Translations under genes and position numbers: made by a program | Source: Pelobacter sp. UBA5610 | GTDB taxonomy: Bacteria; Desulfobacterota; Desulfuromonadia; Desulfuromonadales; Syntrophotaleaceae | NCBI GenBank assembly: GCA_002424645.1 | Contig: DIKU01000116.1 | Span: forward strand, 1-20,677 | Reading direction: 5' to 3' | DNA: 20,677 nucleotides | The notes under the pieces: model-generated | Databases searched by the model: none | What the model was told of the DNA's origin: nothing | Seen by the model: only the letters and a program-made list of their open reading frames with translations | Shown here: in pieces, positions 7,084 through 15,190 of the stretch | Layout of the letters: every line of letters starts with the position of its first letter | Numbering within the stretch: the stretch's first letter is position 1

Positions 7084-8388
7084 ATGCCTATGACTGATTC
7101 AGACCAGGAAACGGATGCTGGCGAAGGATGCCCCGTCATTCTGCCCCGTTCGCAACATACCATCTCCCGCAAGCACATCAACGAACACACCCTCAAGGTT
7201 TTGAACCGGCTGCGTAATAACGGTTTCAAGGCCTTCCTGGTCGGTGGCGGGGTGCGAGACCTGCTCCTCGACCGACGTCCCAAGGATTTTGACGTGGCGA
7301 CCGATGCCACCCCGGATGAAGTAAGGCAACTGTTCCGCAACTGCTTTCTGGTCGGTCGACGCTTTCGCCTGGCGCATGTCCGGTTTGCCGATAACTACAT
7401 CGTCGAAGTCGCGACTTTTCGGCGACAACCCCGCCCGGAAGAATTGCCCGCCGATCCGGCGGAGCATTTCTTTTTTACCGAAAATGTTTTTGGTTCCCCC
7501 CGCGAAGATGCCTTCCGGCGCGATTTTACGATTAACGGCCTGTTCTATAATATCGACGATTTCTCCGTCATCGACCATGTAGGAGGCCTTAAAGACCTCG
7601 AGGCCCGACGCCTGCGGGTGATCGGCGACCCGCTGGTACGTTTCACCGAGGACCCGGTGCGGATGCTGAGGGCCCTTGAGTTTGGCGCGCGGTTGGGCTT
7701 TTCCCTGGATCAGGGCATTCGCGAGGCGATCTATCTGCGGGGACCACTGATCGCGGAAGCCGCCCCGGCACGCATTCGCGAAGAGGTTATGGAGCTTTTT
7801 CGTCACGCGGTTGCCGGGCCGGTGTTTCGCGAAGCCCAGGCCATGGGCCTGTTATCCCATCTGCTGGCCGGATACGAAGCGGATGAGGAGACGTTCGCTT
7901 TGCTCGAGGGAATCGATGAGCGCACCCGCAACGGGGCTCCGGTCGAAGAGCACCAGGTGCTGGCCGCCCTGTTTTTGTCACGCTTTCGTCCCGCCTTGCG
8001 CACTGCGGATGACGCCACGATCAGCGATATCCTGCGCCTGGCCAATCTGCTGCTGACCCCTTTATGCGCCTATTTCCGCATTTCCCACGGAACCCGCGCC
8101 CGTACCCGGGATTTGTTGATCGGTTTTTTCCGTTTTAACAGAGGACGCGGCCGAAGGGGGGAAGCTCGTTTTTTACACCATCCCGGCACGCCCAAGGCCC
8201 TGGACTTTTTTGCCCTGTGGTGTGAAGTGTCGCAACAGCAACTCGATGAGCTGGCCGATTGGCGGCAGGCGCTCGACGCGAAAAACAAGCCTGCTTCCGA
8301 TTCCACCAAATCCAGCGCTCGCCGCCGTCCACGTCGCCGGCGCGGCGGGCCACGGCGGTCTCCAAAACCATCGCCCCCGTCGGAATAA
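7084..8388 (+). CDS. pcnB: Poly(A) polymerase I, class II nucleotidyltransferase family
   Basis: This enzyme of about 434 residues adds 3' poly(A) tails that target RNAs for decay. The catalytic pattern FLVGGGVRDLLLDRRPKDFDVATDATP has the metal-binding aspartates at about residues 68 and 70. It is followed by the arginine-rich VGRRFRLAHVRF segment that separates PcnB poly(A) polymerases from CCA-adding enzymes of the same superfamily, then FRRDFTINGLFYN and the RNA-binding helical domain (EDPVRMLRALEFGARLGF). The C-terminal tail is strongly basic (SARRRPRRRRGGPRRS), as in E. coli PcnB, and would help bind RNA. The start is uncertain: ATGs at 7084 and 7090 and TTGs at 7009 and 7042 are in frame with no strong ribosome-binding site. 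The conserved domain begins well after all of them. An assignment as CCA-adding enzyme is less likely but not excluded. Confidence 0.88.
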   Translation: MPMTDSDQETDAGEGCPVILPRSQHTISRKHINEHTLKVLNRLRNNGFKAFLVGGGVRDLLLDRRPKDFDVATDATPDEVRQLFRNCFLVGRRFRLAHVRFADNYIVEVATFRRQPRPEELPADPAEHFFFTENVFGSPREDAFRRDFTINGLFYNIDDFSVIDHVGGLKDLEARRLRVIGDPLVRFTEDPVRMLRALEFGARLGFSLDQGIREAIYLRGPLIAEAAPARIREEVMELFRHAVAGPVFREAQAMGLLSHLLAGYEADEETFALLEGIDERTRNGAPVEEHQVLAALFLSRFRPALRTADDATISDILRLANLLLTPLCAYFRISHGTRARTRDLLIGFFRFNRGRGRRGEARFLHHPGTPKALDFFALWCEVSQQQLDELADWRQALDAKNKPASDSTKSSARRRPRRRRGGPRRSPKPSPPSE

Positions 8389-8452
8389 ATGGCATGGGTG
8401 CCGATGAGAGACCGGATGCAGATCCAGACCAGGCGGCTGAAAGGGAGATGCC

Positions 8453-9403
8453 ATGCGCTGTCCCCGTTGTCAGGCGGTTGTTTCGAAACAGGCCCGATTC
8501 TGTGAATTATGCGGGGTAAAACTCGAGCGTGACGCCCGATTCCTGCATGATGAAGCCGTCGACCTCTATCATCGCGGACAGGTCGACCAGGCGCTGTCAC
8601 TCTGGAATGAAGCCCTGCGGCTCGATCCCGAATTCAGTCAGGCACACTATTACATCGGCCTGGCGCTATACGACCAGGGCGATCTGCCCCGTGCCATCGA
8701 AGCTTTTCGATCGGCCTTGACGAAGACCAGTGAACCGTTTCGCATTCTGTTCAAACTCGGCATGGCCCAATACGGACTGGGTGATCTTGCGGCCAGCGTT
8801 GAAAGCTTTCGCCAGGCCTTGCAAGTCAATCCCGCCAGTGCCGAAACATGTTACAGGCTGGGTTTGTCCTATCTCAGGCAGTCCGACCTGGCGCGAGCCC
8901 AGGCCGCTCTCGACGACGCCATCCGGCTCAACCCCAAATACACCAGGGCTCTGTTCATTCTTGGGATGATCCATTCCCAGCAAGGCGATAACGCACGGGC
9001 TATCCAGTTGTTCCGGCAGGTCGAACAAGCCAGCCCCGATTACACCGAAGCCTGCTTCGAACTGGGCATGGCCTTGCTGCGCCATGGAGATCTGGATGAG
9101 GCCGCCATCCAGTTCGAAAAAACCGCTGCCAACAGCCCTCGCTTCACCCCCGCTTACTTCATGCTGGGCGAGACCCGTCGGCGGTCCGGCCATTTGGAAA
9201 AGGCGACCGATGCTTATCGCAAGGCTCTGGAACTTAATCCTCGCGATACCGAGGGCTGGCTGCATCTGGCGAAATGCCAGACACGCCTCGGTTTGTCCAG
9301 CGACGCCCGCGAATCCCTGAACAAGGTGCTGGCTCTGCACCCCGGCCACCTCCAGGCTACGGCGCTGGTTGCCCAATTGGATAAAACGACTGAAACGCCC
9401 TGA
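8453..9403 (+). CDS. Zinc-ribbon and tetratricopeptide-repeat protein
   Basis: This 316-residue cytosolic protein starts with a short zinc ribbon (Cys3-x2-Cys6 and Cys17-x2-Cys20 in MRCPRCQ...CELCG). About eight tandem 34-residue TPR units fill residues 29-310, each with the expected small and aromatic positions (for example AHYYIGLALYDQGDLPRAIE, ETCYRLGLSYLRQSDLARAQ, PAYFMLGETRRRSGHLEKAT). TPR superhelices are protein-interaction scaffolds; the partner cannot be read from sequence. The start at 8453 is supported by AAGGGAG 5 bases upstream. It lies 64 bases after pcnB and 20 bases before hyuA, so it sits in the middle of the apparent plus-strand operon. There is no signal peptide. Confidence 0.88.
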   Translation: MRCPRCQAVVSKQARFCELCGVKLERDARFLHDEAVDLYHRGQVDQALSLWNEALRLDPEFSQAHYYIGLALYDQGDLPRAIEAFRSALTKTSEPFRILFKLGMAQYGLGDLAASVESFRQALQVNPASAETCYRLGLSYLRQSDLARAQAALDDAIRLNPKYTRALFILGMIHSQQGDNARAIQLFRQVEQASPDYTEACFELGMALLRHGDLDEAAIQFEKTAANSPRFTPAYFMLGETRRRSGHLEKATDAYRKALELNPRDTEGWLHLAKCQTRLGLSSDARESLNKVLALHPGHLQATALVAQLDKTTETP

Positions 9404-9423
9404 TCCGGCAAAGGATACATAGC

Positions 9424-11406
9424 GTGACAAACCAACCGAAGCTGCGTCTGCTCGGCGTTGACACCGGCGGCACGTTTACCGATCTGGTACTGGTCAACGG
9501 TACAGAAGTCCATACCTACAAGCTCCCGTCCACTCCCGATGATCCGTCACGAGCGGTCCTCGAAGGGATCCGTGTTCTACTCGGGGAAGATCAGGCATTG
9601 GTGTTCCACGGCTCGACAGTGGCTACCAATGCCCTGCTGGAGGGCAAAGGCGCACCGGTGGCGCTGGTCACCACGCAGGGCTTCGGGGATGTCCTGCATA
9701 TCGGAAGGCAGCACCGCCCGCAGCTCTATGCCTTGCACCCCGCATCGCGTCCAACCCTGGTATCACGCGAGCGGGTGGTGGAGGTAGGCGAAAGAGTTCA
9801 GGCCGACGGCACCGTGGCCGAGCCACTGGATGATGTCGAGATTCAGCGGGTGGTCACTCAGGTTTTGGCCAGCGGTTGCAAATCGGTGGCGCTATGCCTG
9901 TTGCATGCCTACGCCAACCCCGCGCATGAGCAAAGCTTGCAGCAAGCCCTACAGGAGGCCGGGCTGCAGGTATCGGCCTCACACGTGGTCTTGCCGGAAT
10001 ATCGCGAGTTCGAACGCGCCTCCACCACCGCCGTCAATGCATCCGTCTCACCGGTGATGGAACGCTACCTGCAGCGCCTGCAGCAAGGATTGCAGGGACG
10101 CACGCTCCGCATCATGCAGAGCAACGGCGGCGCCATCCATGCCGATACAGCCGGCAGCGAAGCGGTGCGCACCATCCTGTCCGGACCGGCCGCGGGGATG
10201 GTCGGCGCTTTTGCCAGCGCCCGCAACGCCGGCTTTGAGCGCATCATCACCTTTGACATGGGCGGCACCAGCACCGATGTCGGACTTTGCGACGGGCAGG
10301 TGCCGGTGACCTCCGAAACCCTGCTGGCCGGCTGGCCGGTCAAGGTGCCGATGATCGACATTCATACCGTCGGCGCCGGCGGCGGCTCCATCGCCCGCAT
10401 CGATGCCGGTGGTGCGCTGCGGGTCGGACCGCAAAGTGCGGGGGCCGATCCCGGGCCGGTGTGCTACGGCAAGGGTACCGAGGTGACCGTGACCGATGCC
10501 AATCTCTATCTTGGCAGGTTGCTGCCGGACCGTTTTCTCGGCGGACGCATGCGGTTGGCCGAGGATCGCTGCCACCAGGCCGTTGAACAGCTTGCCGCGC
10601 AAGCCGGCCTGCCCGCCAGGCGCCTGGCCGAAGGGGTGCTGGAGGTGGCCGAGGCGACCATGGCTGGCGCCTTGCGGGTGGTGTCCGTGGCCAAAGGCTA
10701 CGATCCGCGTGATTTTACCCTGCTGCCATTCGGCGGAGCCGGCGGCCTGCATGTCTGCTCGCTGGCCGATACCCTGGGCATTTCGCAAGCCATTATTCCT
10801 GCACATCCCGGATTGCTATCGGCCGTCGGCCTGGTGCTGGCCGACGTGATCCGCGATTATTCCATCTCGGTGCTGCGCTCCGGTGAAACGTCCCCGGTTA
10901 CCCTGGAGGCGCTCTTTAGCCCCCTGGAAGAGCGCGCCCGCTGCGACATGGCCGCCGAAGGGGTGTCGGGCGATGCCTTGCATCTGGAACGGTCCCTGGA
11001 CATGCGCTATCGCGGCCAATCCTTTGAGCTGACCATCCCCCTGCATGGCAATTTCCGCCAGGCCTTTCACCAGCGCTACCAGAGCCTCTACGGTTTTTGC
11101 GACGAAGGGCACGGGTTGGAGATCGTGACCCTGCGCCTGCGCGCCGTGGGCCGCGGCCCACAACCGGATCTTACCAACACCGGCGGCGGCTCCGGTTCAG
11201 CGCCTTGCGAGACCACCAACCACGTGGTGTGGAAGGGGGTCGAAACGTCATGGCCCGTCTACCAGCGCGATGCCCTGGCGGTCGGCAGCATGGTGCACGG
11301 TCCGGCCTTGATCGTCGAGGACACGGCAACCCATCTGCTGGCGCCAGATTGGCGGGCGCGGGTCGACAGTCGCTGCAATCTGATTCTGGAACGGGGGCAG
11401 GCATGA
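9424..11406 (+). CDS. hyuA: Hydantoinase/oxoprolinase family protein, HyuA-type subunit
   Basis: This 660-residue protein has the actin-like ATP-binding fold of the HyuA family, which with HyuB forms ATP-dependent hydantoinases, 5-oxoprolinases, or acetone/acetophenone-type carboxylases. Visible motifs are the first phosphate loop GVDTGGTFTD (residues 11-20), FHGSTVATNALLEGKGAPVA, LSGPAAGMVGAF, the second phosphate loop FDMGGTSTDV (from residue 277), VGAGGGSIARIDAGG, and ADPGPVCYGKG. Length is close to that of bacterial HyuA proteins. The start codon is GTG with AAAGGA upstream. The last 4 bases (ATGA) overlap the hyuB start, implying translational coupling and a fixed subunit ratio. The substrate is unknown; the family name should not be read as proof of hydantoin hydrolysis. 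Confidence 0.93.
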   Translation: MTNQPKLRLLGVDTGGTFTDLVLVNGTEVHTYKLPSTPDDPSRAVLEGIRVLLGEDQALVFHGSTVATNALLEGKGAPVALVTTQGFGDVLHIGRQHRPQLYALHPASRPTLVSRERVVEVGERVQADGTVAEPLDDVEIQRVVTQVLASGCKSVALCLLHAYANPAHEQSLQQALQEAGLQVSASHVVLPEYREFERASTTAVNASVSPVMERYLQRLQQGLQGRTLRIMQSNGGAIHADTAGSEAVRTILSGPAAGMVGAFASARNAGFERIITFDMGGTSTDVGLCDGQVPVTSETLLAGWPVKVPMIDIHTVGAGGGSIARIDAGGALRVGPQSAGADPGPVCYGKGTEVTVTDANLYLGRLLPDRFLGGRMRLAEDRCHQAVEQLAAQAGLPARRLAEGVLEVAEATMAGALRVVSVAKGYDPRDFTLLPFGGAGGLHVCSLADTLGISQAIIPAHPGLLSAVGLVLADVIRDYSISVLRSGETSPVTLEALFSPLEERARCDMAAEGVSGDALHLERSLDMRYRGQSFELTIPLHGNFRQAFHQRYQSLYGFCDEGHGLEIVTLRLRAVGRGPQPDLTNTGGGSGSAPCETTNHVVWKGVETSWPVYQRDALAVGSMVHGPALIVEDTATHLLAPDWRARVDSRCNLILERGQA

Positions 11407-13016
11407 GCACATCCATCGATCCCATCCGGCTTGAAGTGTTGAAAAATCGTTTCGCCTCTCTTACCGAGGAAATGGGCGCGGTACTGCAGCGTACCGCCTT
11501 CTCCCCCAATATCAAGGAACGTCGCGATTTCTCCTGCGCCCTGTTCGACAGCCACGGTGAAATGCTGGCCCAGGCGGCCCACATCCCTGTACACCTGGGC
11601 TCAATGCCGTTATCGGTGGCGGCGGCCATTCGCCATGTCGATCTGGCGCCGGGGGACATGGTCATGCTCAACGATCCTTACTGCGGCGGTACCCACCTGC
11701 CGGATATCACCCTGGTCATGCCGATCTTCTGCGGCAGTTCATCACCCTCGTTTTATCTCGCCAACCGCGCCCATCACGCCGATATCGGCGGTATCACTGC
11801 CGGATCACTGCCGCTATCGACCGAAATCTTCCAGGAAGGCTTACGCATTCCACCGGTCAGAATCGTGCGTCAGGGAAGTCTGGACAGGGAGTTGCTGGGG
11901 ATCGTGCTGGCCAATGTGCGCACTCCGGAAGAACGGCACGGCGACCTCAATGCTCAGATCGCCGCCAACCGGGTCGGCGAGCGACGGCTGCTGGAGATCA
12001 TCGACCGCTACGGGCTGGCCGAGACCACCCGCTACGGCCAGGCCCTGCTCGATTATGGCGAGAGTATGATGGCCGCCGTTATCGCCACAATCCCCGATGG
12101 TTGCTACCGCTTCGAGGACGTGTTGGATGATGACGGTGCCGGTAACGGCCCGATACCGATTCGCTGCGAAATCACGGTGGCCGGCGATCGCGCCCAGCTC
12201 GATTTTTCCGCCAGCGCGCCGCAGGTCGCGGGATGCGTCAATGCGGTGCGGGCCATCACCCTGTCGGCGGTGTTTTACGTATTTCGCTTGCTGGCACCGG
12301 AAGATATGCCTGGCAGCGCCGGCTGCATGCGACCGCTGGCAGTACGGACCGTACCGGGCACGGTAGTCGATTGCACCTTCCCGGCGGCGGTGGCCGGGGG
12401 CAATGTGGAAACCTCCCAGCGCATTGTCGATGTACTGCTTGGCGCACTGGCCCAGGCCCTGCCCGAGTGCATTCCTGCGGCCAGTTGCGGAACCATGAAC
12501 AATCTGACCATCGGCGGACGCGATCCGCGCAATCAAAACCTGTTCGCATATTATGAAACCATTGCCGGCGGCGCCGGCGGCAGCCCCCTAGGTTGCGGGG
12601 CCAGCGGCCTGCAGACCCACATGACCAATACCCTCAACACCCCGGTGGAAGCACTGGAACACGTCTATCCCCTGCGAGTTCGGCGTTACGCCCTGAGGGA
12701 AGCTTCCGGTGGTCCCGGACAAAACCCGGGCGGCGATGGCGTCATCAAGGAGCTGGAATTGCTTGGCGAAGCCCAGATCACCCTTATCAGTGATCGCCGC
12801 AAACAGGGCCCCTTCGGCCTGGCCGGAGGCGCACCGGGCCGAACCGGGCGCAATTCACTGCTGCGCGAAGGTCAGGTGCTCGAATTACCGGGCAAGTGCT
12901 CCCTGGCCGGTCGCCCCGGCGATGTACTCATCATCGAAACGCCCGGTGGCGGTGCCTGGGGATCAAAACCTGCGGTGAGCGAAGAGGGCGACCATGGGCG
13001 TTCCGACCGCGATTAG
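11403..13016 (+). CDS. hyuB: Hydantoinase/oxoprolinase family protein, HyuB-type subunit
   Basis: This 537-residue partner of HyuA carries the conserved N-terminal DPIRLEVLKNRFASLTEEMG, the RRDFSCALFDSHGEMLAQ segment, NDPYCGGTHLPD (from residue 90) and YLANRAHHADIGG, whose Asp and His residues match the family's active-site region. It also has the later GGNVETSQRIVDVLLGAL and the glycine-rich GGGAWG C-terminus. A longer open frame reaches back to 11097 but lies wholly inside hyuA. The ATG at 11403 fits the family N-terminus and gives an ATGA overlap with the hyuA stop. The 3' end overlaps the start of the UbiD-type gene by 23 bases, so all three are probably made from one message. Confidence 0.93.
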   Translation: MSTSIDPIRLEVLKNRFASLTEEMGAVLQRTAFSPNIKERRDFSCALFDSHGEMLAQAAHIPVHLGSMPLSVAAAIRHVDLAPGDMVMLNDPYCGGTHLPDITLVMPIFCGSSSPSFYLANRAHHADIGGITAGSLPLSTEIFQEGLRIPPVRIVRQGSLDRELLGIVLANVRTPEERHGDLNAQIAANRVGERRLLEIIDRYGLAETTRYGQALLDYGESMMAAVIATIPDGCYRFEDVLDDDGAGNGPIPIRCEITVAGDRAQLDFSASAPQVAGCVNAVRAITLSAVFYVFRLLAPEDMPGSAGCMRPLAVRTVPGTVVDCTFPAAVAGGNVETSQRIVDVLLGALAQALPECIPAASCGTMNNLTIGGRDPRNQNLFAYYETIAGGAGGSPLGCGASGLQTHMTNTLNTPVEALEHVYPLRVRRYALREASGGPGQNPGGDGVIKELELLGEAQITLISDRRKQGPFGLAGGAPGRTGRNSLLREGQVLELPGKCSLAGRPGDVLIIETPGGGAWGSKPAVSEEGDHGRSDRD

Positions 13017-14367
13017 CGATCTGCGCCAGTTTTTAACCCTCCTTGAAAGGCGGGGTGAACTGCACCGGATAACCGCCGAGGTCGATCCGCATCTCGAAAT
13101 TGCCGCCATTACCGATCGCGTCTGTAAAGGCGCAGCAGGCGGGCAGGCCCTCTTATTTGAACGGGTTCGCGGCTACCGGGTACCGGTGGCCACCAACCTT
13201 TTCGGATCCGCACGACGCGCGGCCTGGGCGGTGGGCGTCAACCACGCCGAAGATGCTGCCGAACGCCTGGCGCAGGGGCTGGCCGGGGCTGGCGGAGAGA
13301 CCTCCGAAAATCGCATGCGGTGTCTGCTGCAGAGCCCCGAATTCGCCCCGCGTTCACAACAGCACGGGATCTGTCACAACGTGGTCATGGATCATCCCGA
13401 CCTCTTTCGGTTGCCCGCTTTGCACTGCTGGCCGGGTGACGGTGGTAGATACCTTACCCTGCCACAGGTCTACACCTGCCATCCGGACGGTGGCATAGCC
13501 AATTGCGGCATGTACCGCGTGCAGCTTTCGGACTCCCGGCAAGCTTCTATCCATTGGCGCAGCAGCAGCGATGCGGCCCGCCACTGCCATGCCTGGCACA
13601 AGCGCAATCTGCCCATGCCGGTCAGTATCGTCCTTGGCGGTGACCCCGCCATGATGTTTGCCGCCGCCTTCCCCCTGCCTCCCGATATCAACGAAGCTGC
13701 GCTGGCCGCACTCCTGCGTGGTCATCCCATGGACATGACCCCATCGAAACACAGCGACCTGCCGGTGCCGGCCCATGCCGAATATGTCATCGAGGGGCAG
13801 GTCTGGCCCGGGGAAACCGCCACGGAGGGTCCGTTCGGCAACCACACCGGATTTTATCAGCCGGCAGCCCGCGTTCCGCTGATGCGGGTGACAAGCATCA
13901 GCCACCGCCCCGATCCGATCTTTGCCTCGACGGTGGTCGGCCCGCCCCCCATGGAAAACTGTCATCTCGGCAAACTCGCAGAACGTTTGATTCTGCGGCT
14001 CCTGCACATCGATCACCCTGACATCGTCGATATCCACATGCCGGTTGAAGGGATCTTTCACGGCGCCACCCTGATCAGCGTCAAGCCGGGAACCTGCGGA
14101 CGCTCTTTGCTGCAAGCGCTGTGGCGAAGCGGCCCTTTGCACGCCGCGCGCCTGCTGGTGGTCACCATTGATAGTGACCAGCGCGACCCCGCGACTTTTT
14201 TCTGGCGGACTCTCAACCGGATGGAGCCGGGCCGGGACCTGCTGGTGCAGGACGGCCGCCTCGGTATCGACGCCACGATTGAACCCGCAGGTTTGCGGGT
14301 TTTACGCCCCGATACAGATATTACCGCCCTGGTACAGCGCCGATGGGCCGAGTACGGTCTTGATTAG
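12994..14367 (+). CDS. UbiD-family prenylated-FMN-dependent (de)carboxylase
   Basis: This 457-residue protein belongs to the UbiD family, which decarboxylates (or carboxylates) aromatic and unsaturated acids using prenylated FMN made by UbiX. By comparison with known UbiD/Fdc enzymes, the putative metal ligands are Asn170, His187 and Glu234, and the catalytic arginine is Arg175 in NCGMYR. Acidic residues Glu274 and Glu278 lie just before GPFGNHTGFYQP, the region of the family's catalytic glutamates. The typical VVGPPPMENCHLGKLAERL segment follows. It is slightly shorter than E. coli UbiD. It starts inside the last 23 bases of hyuB, so its job is probably tied to HyuA/HyuB rather than to quinone synthesis, although a general ubiquinone/menaquinone role cannot be excluded. 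No ubiX gene is in the window. A specific gene symbol is not justified. Confidence 0.9.
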   Translation: MGVPTAISDLRQFLTLLERRGELHRITAEVDPHLEIAAITDRVCKGAAGGQALLFERVRGYRVPVATNLFGSARRAAWAVGVNHAEDAAERLAQGLAGAGGETSENRMRCLLQSPEFAPRSQQHGICHNVVMDHPDLFRLPALHCWPGDGGRYLTLPQVYTCHPDGGIANCGMYRVQLSDSRQASIHWRSSSDAARHCHAWHKRNLPMPVSIVLGGDPAMMFAAAFPLPPDINEAALAALLRGHPMDMTPSKHSDLPVPAHAEYVIEGQVWPGETATEGPFGNHTGFYQPAARVPLMRVTSISHRPDPIFASTVVGPPPMENCHLGKLAERLILRLLHIDHPDIVDIHMPVEGIFHGATLISVKPGTCGRSLLQALWRSGPLHAARLLVVTIDSDQRDPATFFWRTLNRMEPGRDLLVQDGRLGIDATIEPAGLRVLRPDTDITALVQRRWAEYGLD

Positions 14368-14468
14368 CCCGCTTGAAAGCGACATCCCGGCCTTGATTCG
14401 GGAGGGATATCATTCGATGTCGTCAATCAGAGAAGGCTGATAGTGCAAAGATGCGGTGCAGAGGGAAT

Positions 14469-14477
14469 TGGTATAAA
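14469..14477 (+). promoter_or_regulatory. Extended -10 promoter for the cobalamin adenosyltransferase gene
   Basis: TGG directly followed by TATAAA (14469-14477) fits an extended -10 element. No good -35 box is found 16-18 bases upstream, which extended -10 promoters can tolerate. It sits 47 bases before the ATG, in the 157-base gap after the UbiD-type gene, and suggests independent transcription of cobO. Confidence 0.5.
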
Positions 14478-14484
14478 ATAACTG

Positions 14485-14511
14485 AAGGGCGCAACGCAGA
14501 CAAAAGCCCTT
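14485..14511 (+). promoter_or_regulatory. Leader inverted repeat ahead of cobO ribosome-binding site
   Basis: AAGGGC (14485-14490) and GCCCTT (14506-14511) can pair around a 15-base loop. The repeat lies between the putative promoter and the TCGGAGGA ribosome-binding site. The leader is too short to hold a cobalamin riboswitch. It could be an operator or an accidental repeat; the stem is only 6 bp. Confidence 0.3.
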
Positions 14512-14524
14512 ATCGGAGGATGTT

Positions 14525-15103
14525 ATGACGAGAGGCACACCACCCGAAAAAATCGATCACTTGCAGCCAAAAAAACGCCAGGGTCTGGTGGTGGTGCTGA
14601 CCGGCAACGGCAAAGGCAAGACCAGTTCAGCATTGGGCATGGTGTTGAGGGCCTGCGGCCACGGCATGCGCAGCTGTATTATCCAGTTCATGAAGGGTGA
14701 TCTGTATGCCGGGGAATGGGACGGCATCAAGAAGCTCGGCGACAGCGTCGAGTTGCACCATACCGGTAAAGGCTTTTGCGGCATTCAGGGCAACCCTTAC
14801 CCCTACGAGGAACACCGCGCCAACGCCCAGGACGCCATCGATCTGGTACACGAGAAAATGGCTTCGGGGGAATTTGACCTGCTGGTGCTTGATGAAATCA
14901 ACAACGCCCTGCATCTGAACCTGGTCGATCTGGATCAGGTGATGGACCTGCTCGATCGCAAGCCGCCCCTGTTGCACCTGGTGCTCACCGGTCGCAATGC
15001 CCACCCCCAGGTCATCGAACGGGCTGACACCGTCAGCGAAGTGCGGGAAATCAAGCATGCCTTCCGACGCGACATCGAGCCCCAGCCAGGTATTGATTTC
15101 TGA
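14525..15103 (+). CDS. cobO: Cob(I)yrinic acid a,c-diamide adenosyltransferase
   Basis: This 192-residue enzyme (CobO/BtuR/CobA family) transfers the adenosyl group of ATP to Co(I) corrinoids, forming adenosylcobalamin precursors and salvaging imported corrinoids. The atypical P-loop GNGKGKTSS is at residues 27-35. The family segments IIQFMKGDLYAGEW, LLVLDEINNALHLNLVD and VLTGRNAHPQVIERADTVSEV are all present, and it ends with the usual IKHAFRRDIEPQPGIDF tail. Length matches E. coli BtuR (196 residues). A strong GGAGGA site precedes the ATG. It appears to be a single-gene unit bounded by an extended -10 promoter and an intrinsic terminator, with no other cobalamin gene adjacent. Confidence 0.95.
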   Translation: MTRGTPPEKIDHLQPKKRQGLVVVLTGNGKGKTSSALGMVLRACGHGMRSCIIQFMKGDLYAGEWDGIKKLGDSVELHHTGKGFCGIQGNPYPYEEHRANAQDAIDLVHEKMASGEFDLLVLDEINNALHLNLVDLDQVMDLLDRKPPLLHLVLTGRNAHPQVIERADTVSEVREIKHAFRRDIEPQPGIDF

Positions 15104-15105
15104 AA

Positions 15106-15140
15106 CCTTCCGGGGCTTCAGCCCCGGAAGGCAGGTTTTT
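15106..15140 (+). terminator. Intrinsic terminator after cobO
   Basis: CCTTCCGGGGC (15106-15116) pairs perfectly with GCCCCGGAAGG (15121-15131) around a TTCA loop. This 11-bp GC-rich stem is followed by CAGG and TTTTT (15136-15140). It begins 2 bases after the cobO stop codon. Confidence 0.88.
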
Positions 15141-15190
15141 CGTGCAAAGGGGAGGCTGCAACAAAGAATTTTTCACCCAAGGAGACGGTC

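Noticed and set aside
11097..11402. N-terminal extension of HyuB back to 11097
   Set aside because: This part lies inside hyuA in another frame, has low-complexity Arg-rich translation, and the HyuB family begins at the ATG at 11403.
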